Assembly (NCBI RefSeq): GCF_005280205.1
Contig: NZ_SUND01000002.1
Location: 124,001-188,000 of the forward strand
Length of the DNA stretch: 64,000 bases
Reading direction: 5' to 3'
Origin: Bacillus yapensis
GTDB lineage: Bacteria > Bacillota > Bacilli > Bacillales > Cytobacillaceae
In this document: one piece after another, positions 36,726-46,001 of the stretch
Layout: every line of letters starts with the position of its first letter
Numbering within the stretch: the stretch's first letter is position 1
The notes under the pieces: generated by a model
What the model was told of the DNA's origin: nothing
The model's input: only the letters and a program-made list of their open reading frames with translations
The model's database searches: none
Program-made: the position numbers and the translations under genes

Positions 36726-37685
36726 ATGAGTTTTCTTGACATTTTATCGATTATTATTCCAGCTGCACTCTATACAGCTGCCCCTCTAATTTTTACAGCT
36801 TTAGGAGCGGTCTTTAGTGAGAAGTCTGGTGTCATTGGACTTGGAGTAGAAGGTTTAATGGTATTTGGAGCATTCTCTGGTGTTTTGACAACTTTGTTAC
36901 TTGAAGGAAATATGGGTGAAATTACACCATGGCTAGCAATTTTGATTGCAGCTATCGCTTCTGGGATTTTCTCTCTTATCTATGGTGTAGCTGTTATTTC
37001 CTTAAGAGCTGACCAAACAGTTACGGGAGTAGCCATCAATATGTTAGCAGTTGGTTTAACTTTATTTTTAATCAAAAAGATTTTCAATAAAGGGCAAACA
37101 GATTTTGTGGATTTCCGAATTGATAAGGTAGATTTCCCGGTTCTTTCAGATATCCCTGTTATTGGAGATATTTTCTTTTCCGGAATTCCTTATACTTCTT
37201 ATATCGCAATTGCGATGGCGTTCGTAGTTTGGTACATCATTTATAAAACACCATTTGGTTTGCGCCTAAGATCAGTTGGAGAACATCCAGCTGCAGCTGA
37301 TACAATGGGGATCAATGTAAACCGTACACGATATATTGCCGTTATTTTATCAGGTGTTTTCGCTGGTGTTGGTGGTGCCGTATACGCACTTTCGATTTCA
37401 GGAAACTTTACAGGACATACAATTGCAGGACAAGGATTCTTAGCAATTGCAGCGATGATCTTCGGAAAATGGCATCCAGTTGGAGCAATGGCAGCGGCGC
37501 TATTCTTTGGGTTTGCACAATCATTAGGAATCACAGGTGCGCAAATTCCATTCCTACAAGATATTCCGTCTGTATTCTTAATAATGGCTCCTTACATTTT
37601 AACAATATTAGCTCTTACTGGCTTTGTTGGACGTGCAGAAGCTCCGAAAGCTTCAGGTGTTCCGTATATTAAAGGTACTAGGTAA
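36726..37685 (+). CDS. nupQ: ABC transporter permease, nucleoside type (subunit 2)
   Basis: Second permease of the same importer, 319 aa, with about eight membrane segments. Family features are KSGVIGLGVEGLMVFGAF near residue 30-50 and FGLRLRSVGEHPAAADTMGI near 180-200. It pairs with NupP as the membrane channel. The ATG is 1 nt past the nupP stop; the site AAGGAGGGG lies in the end of nupP. A strong terminator ends the operon. Confidence 0.92.
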   Translation: MSFLDILSIIIPAALYTAAPLIFTALGAVFSEKSGVIGLGVEGLMVFGAFSGVLTTLLLEGNMGEITPWLAILIAAIASGIFSLIYGVAVISLRADQTVTGVAINMLAVGLTLFLIKKIFNKGQTDFVDFRIDKVDFPVLSDIPVIGDIFFSGIPYTSYIAIAMAFVVWYIIYKTPFGLRLRSVGEHPAAADTMGINVNRTRYIAVILSGVFAGVGGAVYALSISGNFTGHTIAGQGFLAIAAMIFGKWHPVGAMAAALFFGFAQSLGITGAQIPFLQDIPSVFLIMAPYILTILALTGFVGRAEAPKASGVPYIKGTR

Positions 37686-37698
37686 AGAGCACATCGAG

Positions 37699-37723
37699 AA
37701 CCCGACATTATTGTCGGGTTTTT
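37699..37723 (+). terminator. Terminator after nupQ
   Basis: Perfect 9-bp stem AACCCGACA/TGTCGGGTT with loop TTAT and a T run. Confidence 0.92.
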
Positions 37724-37741
37724 ATTTTTAAACGTCGGAAC

Positions 37742-37771
37742 TTGAAATGGAAAATACATGAAGGGTATAGT
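37742..37771 (+). promoter_or_regulatory. Sigma-A promoter of ymfF-ymfH
   Basis: -35 TTGAAA at 37742-37747, 18-nt spacer, -10 TATAGT at 37766-37771; about 100 nt before ymfF. Confidence 0.65.
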
Positions 37772-37875
37772 AGAAATATCCAATTGTGATGTTCAATGAA
37801 AGAACTGTTAATGGGTATGATATTAAAGACCAGAAAGAGATATACATATAATAAGATGCTAAGGAGGATGACTAA

Positions 37876-39156
37876 ATGGCAGTGATATCAGAAACAGTTA
37901 AGGAAATGCAGGGCTACAAGCTTCATATCGTCAAAACCGAGAAATTCAAGACGAACACTTTAGTCTGGAAAATGAAGGCCCCTTTGAATAAAGAGGATGT
38001 CACATTAAGGGCCTTGCTTCCCTATGTTTTACAAAGTAATTCAAAAGCCTATCCTACCTCAACCGAACTAAGAACGTACCTAGATGAATTATATGGAGCT
38101 AGCTTTTATGTGGATTTGTCAAAAAAGGGTGAATATCATGTTATTAGCTTTGCTCTTGAGATTGCTAATGAAAAGTTCCTGTCCGATCATACTCCATTAC
38201 TAAAAAAAGCGTTCGAATTTCTTTCAGAAGTTTTAACCAACCCAAATGTAACGAATAAGGCTTTTGACAAGGAAACGATCGAAAAAGAAAAGCGTACATT
38301 AAAGCAAAGAATACAGTCTGTTTATGATGATAAAATGAAGTACTCGAATTCTCGACTAGTGGAGGAAATGTGCAAAGGGGAAAAATACGCTCTTCATGTT
38401 CATGGTGAAATGGACGTGGTTGATGCAATCACTCCTGAAAGCTTATTTTCCTACTATGAGAAGGCTTTTGCAGAAGATGAATTAGATTTCTACATTGTAG
38501 GGGATGTTTCAGAAGATGAAATTACATCAATAGCAAATGACAGACTTCAATTCGCGCATCGACAACCAATAGCCATTGACATGGAGAAAGACACCAACCA
38601 AAGAGAAGTCAAAAAAATCAATGAAGTTCAGGATGTCAAACAAGGGAAACTCAATATCGGTTTTAGAACAAATGTAGTCTATGGTGATGAGGATTACTAT
38701 GCCCTTCAAGTACTAAATGGCATATATGGCGGATTTTCTCATTCGAAGCTTTTCATCAATGTTCGTGAAAAAGCAAGCCTCGCATATTATGCAGCAAGTC
38801 GCCTTGAAAGCCATAAAGGATTAATGATGGTTATGTCCGGTATTGATCACAAAAACTATGATCAAGCGGTTTCCATTATCGAAGAGCAAATGACAGCGAT
38901 GAAAAACGGAGACTTCACCGAGCAGGAGCTTACACAAACGAAAGCGGTAATAAAAAATCAATTGTTAGAAACGATTGATACTGCCAGAGGAATTGTCGAG
39001 GTTCTGTACCACAACGTCGTTTCACATCAAGATATTACACTGGATTATTGGATTGAGCAGATGGATAAAGCGACGAAAGAAGAGATTGTAAAAGTTGCGG
39101 AGAAAATTCAATTAGATACCATTTACTTTTTAACAGGGCAGGAGGTGGCCGAGTAA
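37876..39156 (+). CDS. ymfF: M16-like protein without catalytic motif (YmfF)
   Basis: Insulinase-fold protein, 426 aa, lacking the HxxEH zinc motif in the expected N-terminal place (the segment reads LLPYVLQSNSKAYPT). It is thus the probable non-catalytic partner of YmfH, as in two-subunit M16 enzymes. The second half carries SLAYYAASRLESHKG, typical of the substrate-binding subunit. Databases name this family EF-P 5-aminopentanol modification-associated because of its linkage to ymfI; a direct role is unproven. ATG at 37876 after AAGGAGGA; one-base overlap with ymfH. Confidence 0.88.
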   Translation: MAVISETVKEMQGYKLHIVKTEKFKTNTLVWKMKAPLNKEDVTLRALLPYVLQSNSKAYPTSTELRTYLDELYGASFYVDLSKKGEYHVISFALEIANEKFLSDHTPLLKKAFEFLSEVLTNPNVTNKAFDKETIEKEKRTLKQRIQSVYDDKMKYSNSRLVEEMCKGEKYALHVHGEMDVVDAITPESLFSYYEKAFAEDELDFYIVGDVSEDEITSIANDRLQFAHRQPIAIDMEKDTNQREVKKINEVQDVKQGKLNIGFRTNVVYGDEDYYALQVLNGIYGGFSHSKLFINVREKASLAYYAASRLESHKGLMMVMSGIDHKNYDQAVSIIEEQMTAMKNGDFTEQELTQTKAVIKNQLLETIDTARGIVEVLYHNVVSHQDITLDYWIEQMDKATKEEIVKVAEKIQLDTIYFLTGQEVAE

Positions 39157-40454
39157 TGGAGAAAATTACTTTTGAACAATTGCAGGAAGAGCTTTATTAT
39201 GAAAAATTATCGAACGGATTAGATGTATACATTTTACCGAAAAAAGGATTTAACAAAACCTATGCTACTTTTACAACAAAATACGGTTCAGTTGATAACC
39301 ATTTCGTCCCTCTTGGCAAGGATGAATTTGTGAAGGTACCCGATGGAATTGCCCATTTCTTAGAGCATAAGCTATTTGAAAAAGAGGATGGCGATGTGTT
39401 TCAGCAATTTAGCAGACAAGGAGCGTCTGCCAACGCCTTTACTTCCTTTACAAGAACAGCCTATTTATTTTCAAGTACATCAGATGTGGAATTAAATCTT
39501 GAGACGTTAATGGATTTTGTTCAGGAGCCGTATTTCACGGAAAAAACGGTAGAAAAAGAAAAGGGAATTATCGGTCAAGAAATTACAATGTATGACGATA
39601 ATCCTGATTGGAGACTGTACTTCGGATTAATTGAGAATCTATACAAAAATCATCCGGTTAAAATTGATATCGCTGGCACAGTTGAATCGATTTCTCATAT
39701 TACGAAAGATATGCTTTATGAGTGCTACAACACTTTTTATCATCCAAGTAATATGCTTCTATTTGTTGTTGGGCCAGTCGATGTTGAACAGATTATGAAG
39801 CAAATAAAGGATAATCAAGCGAAGAAGCCATTTAAGGACCAGCCTGAGGTTCAGCGCCAGTTTGAACAAGAAATTCCCGAAGCAAACGAAGCTAAAAAAG
39901 TGCTGCAAATGAATGTGCAAACTTCTAAATGCTTACTTGGAATTAAGGCGCTACATGTTGAGCAAAGTGGAGAAGAAATGCTAAAAAATGAATTATCAAC
40001 AAATATCCTCCTCGATATGTTATTTGGGAAAAGTACTGCTAATTATGATAAATTGTACAATGAAGGCTTAATCGATGATACGTTTTCCTATGATTATACA
40101 CAGGAAAAAGGGTTTGGCTTTGCGATGATTGGTGGCGATACGAGTGACCCTGAAAAACTCGTAGAGACTTTAAAGGGAATGCTCTTTGAAGGAAAAGAGC
40201 AGGGGCTTACAGAAGAAAGCTTAGAGCGCACCAAGAAGAAGAAAATTGGTGGATTTCTTCGAGCTGTCAATTCACCTGAGTTTATCGCGAATCAATTTAC
40301 ACGATATGCTTTTAATGAAATGGACCTTTTTGATGTTGTTCCGATGCTTGAGAAAATCACCATTGGCGATGTTAAAAAGGTAGCGCAAGAATTTATTTCA
40401 GAAGAACGTTTTTCTGTATGTCAGGTAATACCGAAGAAAAAAGAAGCTTCATAA
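39156..40454 (+). CDS. ymfH: M16 family zinc peptidase (YmfH)
   Basis: Catalytic M16 peptidase subunit, 432 aa. The inverted zinc motif HFLEH is at residues 67-71, and the distal glutamate lies in EKGIIGQEITMYDDNP near residue 145. It probably forms a heterodimer with YmfF, which overlaps it by one base (TAATG). Substrate unknown; it sits next to ymfI, the EF-P modification reductase, in many Bacilli. It is followed by the intergenic repeat and a terminator. Confidence 0.9.
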   Translation: MEKITFEQLQEELYYEKLSNGLDVYILPKKGFNKTYATFTTKYGSVDNHFVPLGKDEFVKVPDGIAHFLEHKLFEKEDGDVFQQFSRQGASANAFTSFTRTAYLFSSTSDVELNLETLMDFVQEPYFTEKTVEKEKGIIGQEITMYDDNPDWRLYFGLIENLYKNHPVKIDIAGTVESISHITKDMLYECYNTFYHPSNMLLFVVGPVDVEQIMKQIKDNQAKKPFKDQPEVQRQFEQEIPEANEAKKVLQMNVQTSKCLLGIKALHVEQSGEEMLKNELSTNILLDMLFGKSTANYDKLYNEGLIDDTFSYDYTQEKGFGFAMIGGDTSDPEKLVETLKGMLFEGKEQGLTEESLERTKKKKIGGFLRAVNSPEFIANQFTRYAFNEMDLFDVVPMLEKITIGDVKKVAQEFISEERFSVCQVIPKKKEAS

Positions 40455-40473
40455 TATATAAATGTAATTATAA

Positions 40474-40601
40474 CCAGGCTGATTGAAAACGTTTGTCTTT
40501 CAAGGCGCGAAGGCTTGGGAGGAGCGGAGTTACCATAGTAGGTAATGAGCATCCGGACAAGGCGAAGCAACGAAGAAAGCGAGCGTTTGTCAATAGCCTG
40601 G
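40474..40601. repeat. Intergenic element with 18-bp imperfect terminal inverted repeats
   Basis: Left end CCAGGCTGATTGAAAACG and right end CGTTTGTCAATAGCCTGG are inverted copies with one bulge and one mismatch. Inside, GTTACC/GGTAAT forms a small hairpin. GTTTGTC occurs near both ends. 128 nt, GC-richer than its surroundings, non-coding; the form suggests a small mobile or repeat element. The central sequence AGGAGCGGAGTTACC resembles, from memory, repeats of other Bacillus genomes. Confidence 0.6.
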
Positions 40602-40625
40602 AAGCGTCCTAAGTGACGCTTTTTC
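40602..40625 (+). terminator. Terminator between ymfH and ymfI
   Basis: 7-bp stem AAGCGTC/GACGCTT with loop CTAAGT, followed by TTTTCT. It touches the end of the repeat element and may have come with it. Confidence 0.7.
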
Positions 40626-40641
40626 TAATGGGAGTTGGATC

Positions 40642-41364
40642 ATGAAAAAATATGCATTAGTAACTGGAGCGAGTGGGGGAATAGGGAGAGCCATTTCATT
40701 AAAGCTAGCAGAAGAAGGATATTCCCTCTATTTACACTATCATCAAAATAAGGAAGCAATGAGCAATCTAATGGAGGAGCTTTCTCAATATGAAGGCGAT
40801 TTTATTCCGATCCAAGCAGATTTATCAACCTCAGATGGCTATATGCAGATAGTAAGGAATATATTTTCCATCGATGCGATTATTCATAATAGTGGCATGG
40901 GGCATTACGGCTTACTCGTAGATTTGCCGCAGGAAGAAGCGGAGAAGCTAATCACCACACATGTAACGAGTCCTTTGTTACTCACGAAGGAACTACTTCC
41001 AAAGTTATTATCGAAAAAGAGTGGCAATGTCGTTGTCATTTCCTCGATTTGGGGTCAAACCGGAGCAGCTTGTGAGGTTGCGTATTCGACGGTAAAAGGG
41101 GCTCAACTTTCTTTCGTGAAAGCTTTAAGCAAAGAGGTTGCCTTAAATGGGATTCGGGTAAATGCTGTAGCTCCAGGAGCAATCGAAACGCCTATGATGG
41201 CATCCTTTACGGAAGAAGACCTTGAAAGTATTTCAGAAGAAATCCCGATGGGGAAATTGGGTAAACCAGAAAACGTTGCAGATGTTGTTTCGTTTTTGCT
41301 TTCGGAAAAAGCTGCTTATATTACGGGACAAATCATTCCAGTCAATGGCGGTTGGTATACATAA
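40642..41364 (+). CDS. ymfI: EF-P 5-aminopentanone reductase YmfI (SDR)
   Basis: Short-chain dehydrogenase/reductase that, in B. subtilis, reduces the 5-aminopentanone group on elongation factor P to 5-aminopentanol. Cofactor motif TGASGGIG at residues 8-15 and catalytic Y148xxxK152 (YSTVK) with the preceding serines at about 134-135; NAVAPGAIETPM is typical. 240 aa. ATG at 40642 has GGGAGTTGG upstream. It is near ymfF-ymfH but separated from them by a repeat and terminator. Confidence 0.92.
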   Translation: MKKYALVTGASGGIGRAISLKLAEEGYSLYLHYHQNKEAMSNLMEELSQYEGDFIPIQADLSTSDGYMQIVRNIFSIDAIIHNSGMGHYGLLVDLPQEEAEKLITTHVTSPLLLTKELLPKLLSKKSGNVVVISSIWGQTGAACEVAYSTVKGAQLSFVKALSKEVALNGIRVNAVAPGAIETPMMASFTEEDLESISEEIPMGKLGKPENVADVVSFLLSEKAAYITGQIIPVNGGWYT

Positions 41365-41434
41365 AAATCTTGATGAATAATTTTATAAACCGTTATGCAA
41401 AATAACCTTGTAATACAATTAAGGAGGTTATTTC

Positions 41435-41695
41435 ATGTCTGTACTTGATAACTGGAACCAGTGGAAAGACTTTTTAGGAGATCGCTTAAATCAAGCTGAG
41501 AACCAAGGAATAAATCAACAGGTCATTAGTGACGTTGCTTATCAAGTAGGGGATTACTTGGCAAAACAAGTCGATCCGAAAAACGAGCAGGAAAGAACTT
41601 TAGCTGATCTATGGTCTGTTGCTAGTCCAGAAGAGCAACATGCAATCGCGAATGTAATGGTGAAATTAGTACAAAACAACGGATCACAAAAATAG
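41435..41695 (+). CDS. ymfJ: DUF3243 family protein YmfJ
   Basis: 86-aa soluble, acidic, helical protein of the YmfJ/DUF3243 family. It opens MSVLDNWNQWKDFLGDRL and ends with the conserved EEQHAIANVMVKLVQ. Function unknown. ATG at 41435 follows a strong AAGGAGG. It ends at a strong terminator, so it is probably a short separate transcript or the end of the ymfI one. Confidence 0.88.
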   Translation: MSVLDNWNQWKDFLGDRLNQAENQGINQQVISDVAYQVGDYLAKQVDPKNEQERTLADLWSVASPEEQHAIANVMVKLVQNNGSQK

Positions 41696-41711
41696 GATAT
41701 ACAAACTTGAA

Positions 41712-41735
41712 AGAGAGGCAGCGCCTCTCTTTTTT
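41712..41735 (+). terminator. Terminator after ymfJ
   Basis: Perfect 8-bp GC-rich stem AGAGAGGC/GCCTCTCT with loop AGC and a run of T. Confidence 0.92.
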
Positions 41736-41966
41736 ACACGTTTTTAATTTCTATAGAACAGTATTTAGGATTGTAGACTTATCTTTTGATTTTTCCTTCC
41801 CTATTCATAGAAAATCCTTTATTATAGAAGCTAGATGAATTTGCTTTTTTTTGGTGATTTTGTCGAAAAAGAGGAAAAAATGGAGAATGCCATATACTGG
41901 AGCTATAAGTTATTTTCGTGTTCTGTTGGCAAAGACTCTCCTATTTCACTTCTAAGGAGGTTTTCC

Positions 41967-42758
41967 ATGGAGAAGAAAGAATGGTACTTAGAATATGAAA
42001 TACAAAAGAACCGTCCAGGACTCCTTGGTGACATTTCTTCATTATTAGGGATGTTATCTATCAATATTGTGACGATTAATGGAGTTGATGAAGGTCGACG
42101 AGGGTTATTAATTTTAGCGGAAAACTATGATCAAATCGTTCGACTTGAGTCTATTTTAAATACAATGGATACAATAAAAGTGATCAAGCTGCGCGAGCCG
42201 AAGTTAAGGGATCGATTAGCAGTTCGTCACGGCCGATACATACAAAGAGATGCTGACGATAAAAAGACTTTCAGATTTGTGCGCGACGAACTTGGCTTAT
42301 TAGTAGATTTTATGGCAGAATTATATAAGAAAGAAGGCCATAAGCTGATTGGTATAAGAGGGATGCCTCGAGTTGGGAAAACAGAATCCGTCGTTGCAGC
42401 CAGTGTTTGTGCAAATAAACGATGGTTGTTCGTATCTTCCACTTTATTAAAACAAACGATTCGCAATAAATTAATAGAGGACGAGTACAACGAGGATAAT
42501 CTGTTCATTATCGATGGCATTGTCTCTACTAGAAGAGCTAATGAACGCCATTGGCAGTTAGTAAGGGAAATTATGCGCTTGCCAGCAGTTAAGGTTGTCG
42601 AGCATCCAGATATTTTTGTGCAAAATACAGAATATACGCTGGAGGACTTTGACTATATCATTGAGCTTCGGGACAATCCTGAACAGGAAATCACATATGA
42701 AATTGTGGAAAAGAACAGCATGTTTTCGGATTCTGATTTTGGCGGATTTGATTTCTAA
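41967..42758 (+). CDS. ymfK: DUF3388 protein YmfK, ACT-like plus P-loop
   Basis: 263-aa protein of the YmfK/DUF3388 family. The N-terminal part (EIQKNRPGLLGDISSLLGML) looks like an ACT-type ligand domain; a P-loop-like GMPRVGKTES sits near residues 132-141, followed by LFIIDGIVST, a Walker B-like strand. It may be an NTP-binding regulator, but no function is known to me. Start ATG at 41967 has TAAGGAGG 5 nt upstream; the upstream open frame from 41835 has no site. It lies before rodZ in the usual order. Confidence 0.85.
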   Translation: MEKKEWYLEYEIQKNRPGLLGDISSLLGMLSINIVTINGVDEGRRGLLILAENYDQIVRLESILNTMDTIKVIKLREPKLRDRLAVRHGRYIQRDADDKKTFRFVRDELGLLVDFMAELYKKEGHKLIGIRGMPRVGKTESVVAASVCANKRWLFVSSTLLKQTIRNKLIEDEYNEDNLFIIDGIVSTRRANERHWQLVREIMRLPAVKVVEHPDIFVQNTEYTLEDFDYIIELRDNPEQEITYEIVEKNSMFSDSDFGGFDF

Positions 42759-42895
42759 TTAGACTCTTTTATCAAACCTTGTTGCTTTTATAGAAGGAAT
42801 CAAGCAATCTTTTGAAACATATAAGGCCATTATTGTTGCTTATACATATACAAAATAGCGTTTAGTAAAGTTACGCAGTTGGAAGGTGTTACAAA

Positions 42896-43813
42896 TTGAC
42901 TGAAATAGGAAATCGATTAAAGGAAGCTCGTCTTGAGAAAGGCATGAGCTTAGATGAATTACAAACGGCAACCAAAATTCAAAAAAGATATCTACAGGGG
43001 ATTGAAGACGGTAACTATAACATGATGCCAGGGCCTTTTTATGTCCGCGCATTTATTAAGCATTATGCAGAAGCCGTTGACTTAGATCCAGATGAATTAT
43101 TTGAAGAGTTTAAGTCTGAGATACCGAATACCTTTAATGACGACCTTCCGGAAAAAATCTCTCGTGTGCAGACGCGAAAGAATATTTCAGGAAGTAGTTC
43201 GAAGTTTTTTGATATTCTCCCGAAGGTATTAGTTATTGCTTTTGTGATTGGTGCATTAGCTGTGATATGGTATTTTTATTCAAAGAATACTGACAATGAA
43301 TCTAACTCTCCGGTAGATAACAATAATGCAGGAACATCTTTTGAACAAAAAGAGAATTTGGCAAAAGATGATGTAGAGGAAGAAAAGCCTGCTGATGATG
43401 AAGAAGTAGAAGAGGAAGCTACAGGAGACGAGACTGGTACTGATGGTACTACTGAAGAAGAGCCAGAAATTCCAGCTCAAGAGATTGCTGTAGTAGAAGC
43501 TCAAGGGAAAAATACTGTATTTGAACTCAAGAATGCGGAGAAATTTGAAGTTAAGCTTGTTTCAACAGGTGAAACTTGGGTTAGTATGAAAAACGGTAAT
43601 GGCAAATCCCTATTCCAAGGAATGCTGAAAAGAGGAAGCGCTGAGGAAAGCTATTTAGTAGATTATACGAATGAAACCGAAGCGGTACTTAAAATTGGGA
43701 ATGCCGTCAATACGGAAATCTATGTAAATGACGTAAAAGTGGAGTATGCATCGGCACCTGCTGACTATGTTACTCAAAATATTACGATTCGTTACACCAA
43801 AGTAGCACAATAG
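42896..43813 (+). CDS. rodZ: RodZ-like cell-shape protein YmfM
   Basis: Membrane protein linking MreB filaments to the cell wall machinery. Cytoplasmic N-terminal helix-turn-helix (residues 1-70, IGNRLKEARLEKGMSLDELQ-type), one membrane helix at about 108-126, then an outer acidic Glu/Asp-rich linker (about 135-195) and a C-terminal beta domain (DUF4115). 305 aa. TTG start at 42896 with GGAAGGTG upstream. It precedes pgsA, the usual place. The terminator stem covers its stop codon. Confidence 0.92.
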   Translation: MTEIGNRLKEARLEKGMSLDELQTATKIQKRYLQGIEDGNYNMMPGPFYVRAFIKHYAEAVDLDPDELFEEFKSEIPNTFNDDLPEKISRVQTRKNISGSSSKFFDILPKVLVIAFVIGALAVIWYFYSKNTDNESNSPVDNNNAGTSFEQKENLAKDDVEEEKPADDEEVEEEATGDETGTDGTTEEEPEIPAQEIAVVEAQGKNTVFELKNAEKFEVKLVSTGETWVSMKNGNGKSLFQGMLKRGSAEESYLVDYTNETEAVLKIGNAVNTEIYVNDVKVEYASAPADYVTQNITIRYTKVAQ

Positions 43814-43836
43814 TCATCGATTCGGTGACTATTTTT
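43809..43836 (+). terminator. Terminator overlapping the rodZ stop
   Basis: 11-bp stem AATAGTCATCG/CGGTGACTATT (one wobble) with loop ATT and a T run. Confidence 0.85.
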
Positions 43837-43876
43837 CTGCTTTCTATTTACACCTATAGACTATGGAGGGTCAAAA

Positions 43877-44455
43877 ATGAATTTACCAAATAAAATAACG
43901 ATATCAAGAATCCTACTTATACCTATTTTTCTACTTGTGATGCTTGTACCTTTTTCATGGGGAGATATGAGATTTTTAGGGGCTGACATGCCTATCACTC
44001 ATTTTGTTGGAGCACTAATTTTTATCTTTGCTTCTACAACAGACTGGGTTGACGGCTATTATGCTCGCAAATACAACATGGTTACCAATCTAGGGAAGTT
44101 TTTGGACCCACTGGCTGATAAACTGCTCGTGTCTGCTGCGTTAATTGTTCTTGTTCAATTGGGTATGGCTGCTTCTTGGATTGTCATCCTTATTATTAGT
44201 CGTGAATTTGCTGTGACTGGTCTTCGCGCGATTTTAGCAGGTGAAGGAGAAATCGTTGCTGCAAATATGCTAGGGAAAATTAAAACGTGGGCACAAATTG
44301 TTGCGATCTCAGCTTTGCTTTTACATAATACAATTTTTGAAATGATTGGACTACCATTTGATCTAATTGCGCTTTGGGTTGCTATGGTTTTCACAATTTG
44401 GTCTGGTTGGGATTACTTCAATAAAAACAAGCATGTCTTCATTAACTCAAAATAA
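43877..44455 (+). CDS. pgsA: CDP-diacylglycerol-glycerol-3-phosphate phosphatidyltransferase
   Basis: Integral membrane enzyme that makes phosphatidylglycerophosphate, precursor of phosphatidylglycerol. The CDP-alcohol phosphotransferase motif DG..AR........G...D...D is complete in DWVDGYYARKYNMVTNLGKF followed by LDPLADK, near residues 56-82. About five or six membrane helices. 192 aa. ATG at 43877 follows TGGAGGG. It is essential in B. subtilis, and cinA follows closely. Confidence 0.96.
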   Translation: MNLPNKITISRILLIPIFLLVMLVPFSWGDMRFLGADMPITHFVGALIFIFASTTDWVDGYYARKYNMVTNLGKFLDPLADKLLVSAALIVLVQLGMAASWIVILIISREFAVTGLRAILAGEGEIVAANMLGKIKTWAQIVAISALLLHNTIFEMIGLPFDLIALWVAMVFTIWSGWDYFNKNKHVFINSK

Positions 44456-44501
44456 GATAGTAAGGTAGTTCTTTATAAATTCTCAGATGAGGGGTCTTTT
44501 G

Positions 44502-45755
44502 ATGAATGCGGAAATTATTGCAGTTGGTTCAGAGCTTTTACTTGGACAAATTGCCAATACGAATGCTCAATTTCTATCAAAGCAGCTTGCTAATATTGGA
44601 GTGAACGTATTTTATCATACGGTTGTCGGTGACAATTCGGGTCGGCTAAAACAGGCAATAGAGGTAGCGGAGAGTCGTGCGAACATGATTATTTTTACCG
44701 GTGGGCTCGGCCCTACGAAAGATGACTTAACGAAAGAGACAATCGCTTCTCATTTAGGCAGAGGTCTTATTCATGATGAGGATGCTTTAAAGTCAATAGA
44801 GCAGTTTTTTGTCACGACAAAAAGAGTAATGACGGAAAATAATCGCAAGCAAGCCCTTGTCCTTGAAGGTTCTCAGGTTCTTCCAAACGATCACGGAATG
44901 GCTCCAGGGATGGTTTTAGAAGTGAAAGAACGTACTTATATGCTCCTGCCTGGACCACCAAAAGAAATGCAGCCGATGTATACGGCCTATGGGGAGACAG
45001 CGATCTTAAATCTTCTTCAACCGCAGGATAAAATCGTTTCTCGTGTCCTCCGATTCTTCGGTATCGGTGAATCACTATTAGAAACCGAAATAGAAGATCT
45101 AATCGATGAACAACAAAATCCTACGATTGCACCACTCGCCGCTGATGGAGAGGTTACACTTCGATTGACAGCTAAGGAAAAAACAGAAGAGCTTGCCAAT
45201 CAGTTAATCGAGGCTACGGAAAAGAAGATTCTTAGCCGAGTCGGACAATATTTTTATGGCTATGATTCAACTTCTCTCATGCAGGAGCTTTTTAATGAGT
45301 TACAAAAACGGGAACTGACTTTGGCTTGTGCGGAGAGCCTAACCGGTGGATTGTTTCAGCAGGAAATTACTTCGATTTCTGGAGCAGGGGACGTATTTAA
45401 AGGTGGCGTTGTCTGCTATGCTACTGAAATAAAAAACAGAGTCCTTCATGTAAAGCAGGAAACATTAGATACGGAGGGTGCTGTTAGTAGTGCGACTGCT
45501 ATCGAACTCGCAGAAAATGTAAGAGAGCTGCTTCAAGCTGATATCGGGATTAGTTTTACAGGTGTCGCTGGACCGACCGAACAGGAAGGAAAACCCGTTG
45601 GCATGGTTTTTGTCGGTTTAGCTATTGCAGGTCGCCCGACTGAAGTTGTCCAGCTTCAGCTTGCAGGAACAAGAGCAGGAATTAGAGTCAGAACAGTAAA
45701 GCATGGATGTGCATTATTACTAAATAGTTTAAAGGATTCACAGAATACGATTTAA
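44502..45755 (+). CDS. cinA: CinA, competence/damage-inducible protein
   Basis: Two-domain protein: N-terminal molybdopterin-binding-like COG1058 domain (1-170, [18 protein letters not shown], and [15 protein letters not shown]) and C-terminal CinA/PncC domain (about 255-415, [27 protein letters not shown]) related to NMN deamidase. 417 aa. Start ATG at 44502 lies after GAGGGG; ATG at 44487 is before that site. In B. subtilis it is the first gene of a competence-induced transcript with recA. A terminator covers the stop, so recA is largely independent. Confidence 0.95.
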   Translation: MNAEIIAVGSELLLGQIANTNAQFLSKQLANIGVNVFYHTVVGDNSGRLKQAIEVAESRANMIIFTGGLGPTKDDLTKETIASHLGRGLIHDEDALKSIEQFFVTTKRVMTENNRKQALVLEGSQVLPNDHGMAPGMVLEVKERTYMLLPGPPKEMQPMYTAYGETAILNLLQPQDKIVSRVLRFFGIGESLLETEIEDLIDEQQNPTIAPLAADGEVTLRLTAKEKTEELANQLIEATEKKILSRVGQYFYGYDSTSLMQELFNELQKRELTLACAESLTGGLFQQEITSISGAGDVFKGGVVCYATEIKNRVLHVKQETLDTEGAVSSATAIELAENVRELLQADIGISFTGVAGPTEQEGKPVGMVFVGLAIAGRPTEVVQLQLAGTRAGIRVRTVKHGCALLLNSLKDSQNTI

Positions 45756-45772
45756 TGTATTCTGTGATTTTT
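45738..45772 (+). terminator. Terminator overlapping the cinA stop
   Basis: Perfect 11-bp stem TCACAGAATAC/GTATTCTGTGA with an 8-nt loop and a T run. Confidence 0.9.
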
Positions 45773-45882
45773 CTTTTCAGATAATGGCTAATAAAATCAA
45801 TTTGGCTCAGGAATTCTGTTCAAATTGATCATTTTGCTTACTAGAAAGAAAGATTTACCACTTAAATTCGGTTGAAAAAAAT

Positions 45883-45896
45883 CGAATGGATGTTCG
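45883..45896. promoter_or_regulatory. SOS (LexA/DinR) box of recA
   Basis: CGAATGGATGTTCG fits the Bacillus LexA consensus CGAAC-N4-GTTCG with one mismatch. It lies 10 nt upstream of the recA -35 element, so LexA should control recA here as in B. subtilis. Confidence 0.82.
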
Positions 45897-45905
45897 ATTT
45901 TTCTC

Positions 45906-45934
45906 TCGACAAACGAATTTAAAACAGTTATAGT
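45906..45934 (+). promoter_or_regulatory. Sigma-A promoter of recA
   Basis: -35 TCGACA at 45906-45911, 17-nt spacer, -10 TATAGT at 45929-45934. Confidence 0.78.
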
Positions 45935-46001
45935 AGAGATAGGTTTTTGAGAAGAAAGCTAAATAATGATATATGTGTTATTTAATAAGGAGGAATTTAT
46001 T

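Noticed and set aside
34140-37685. Sugar (ribose-type) import operon
   Set aside because: The ATPase resembles the sugar subfamily, but the BMP-type lipoprotein and permeases point to nucleosides.
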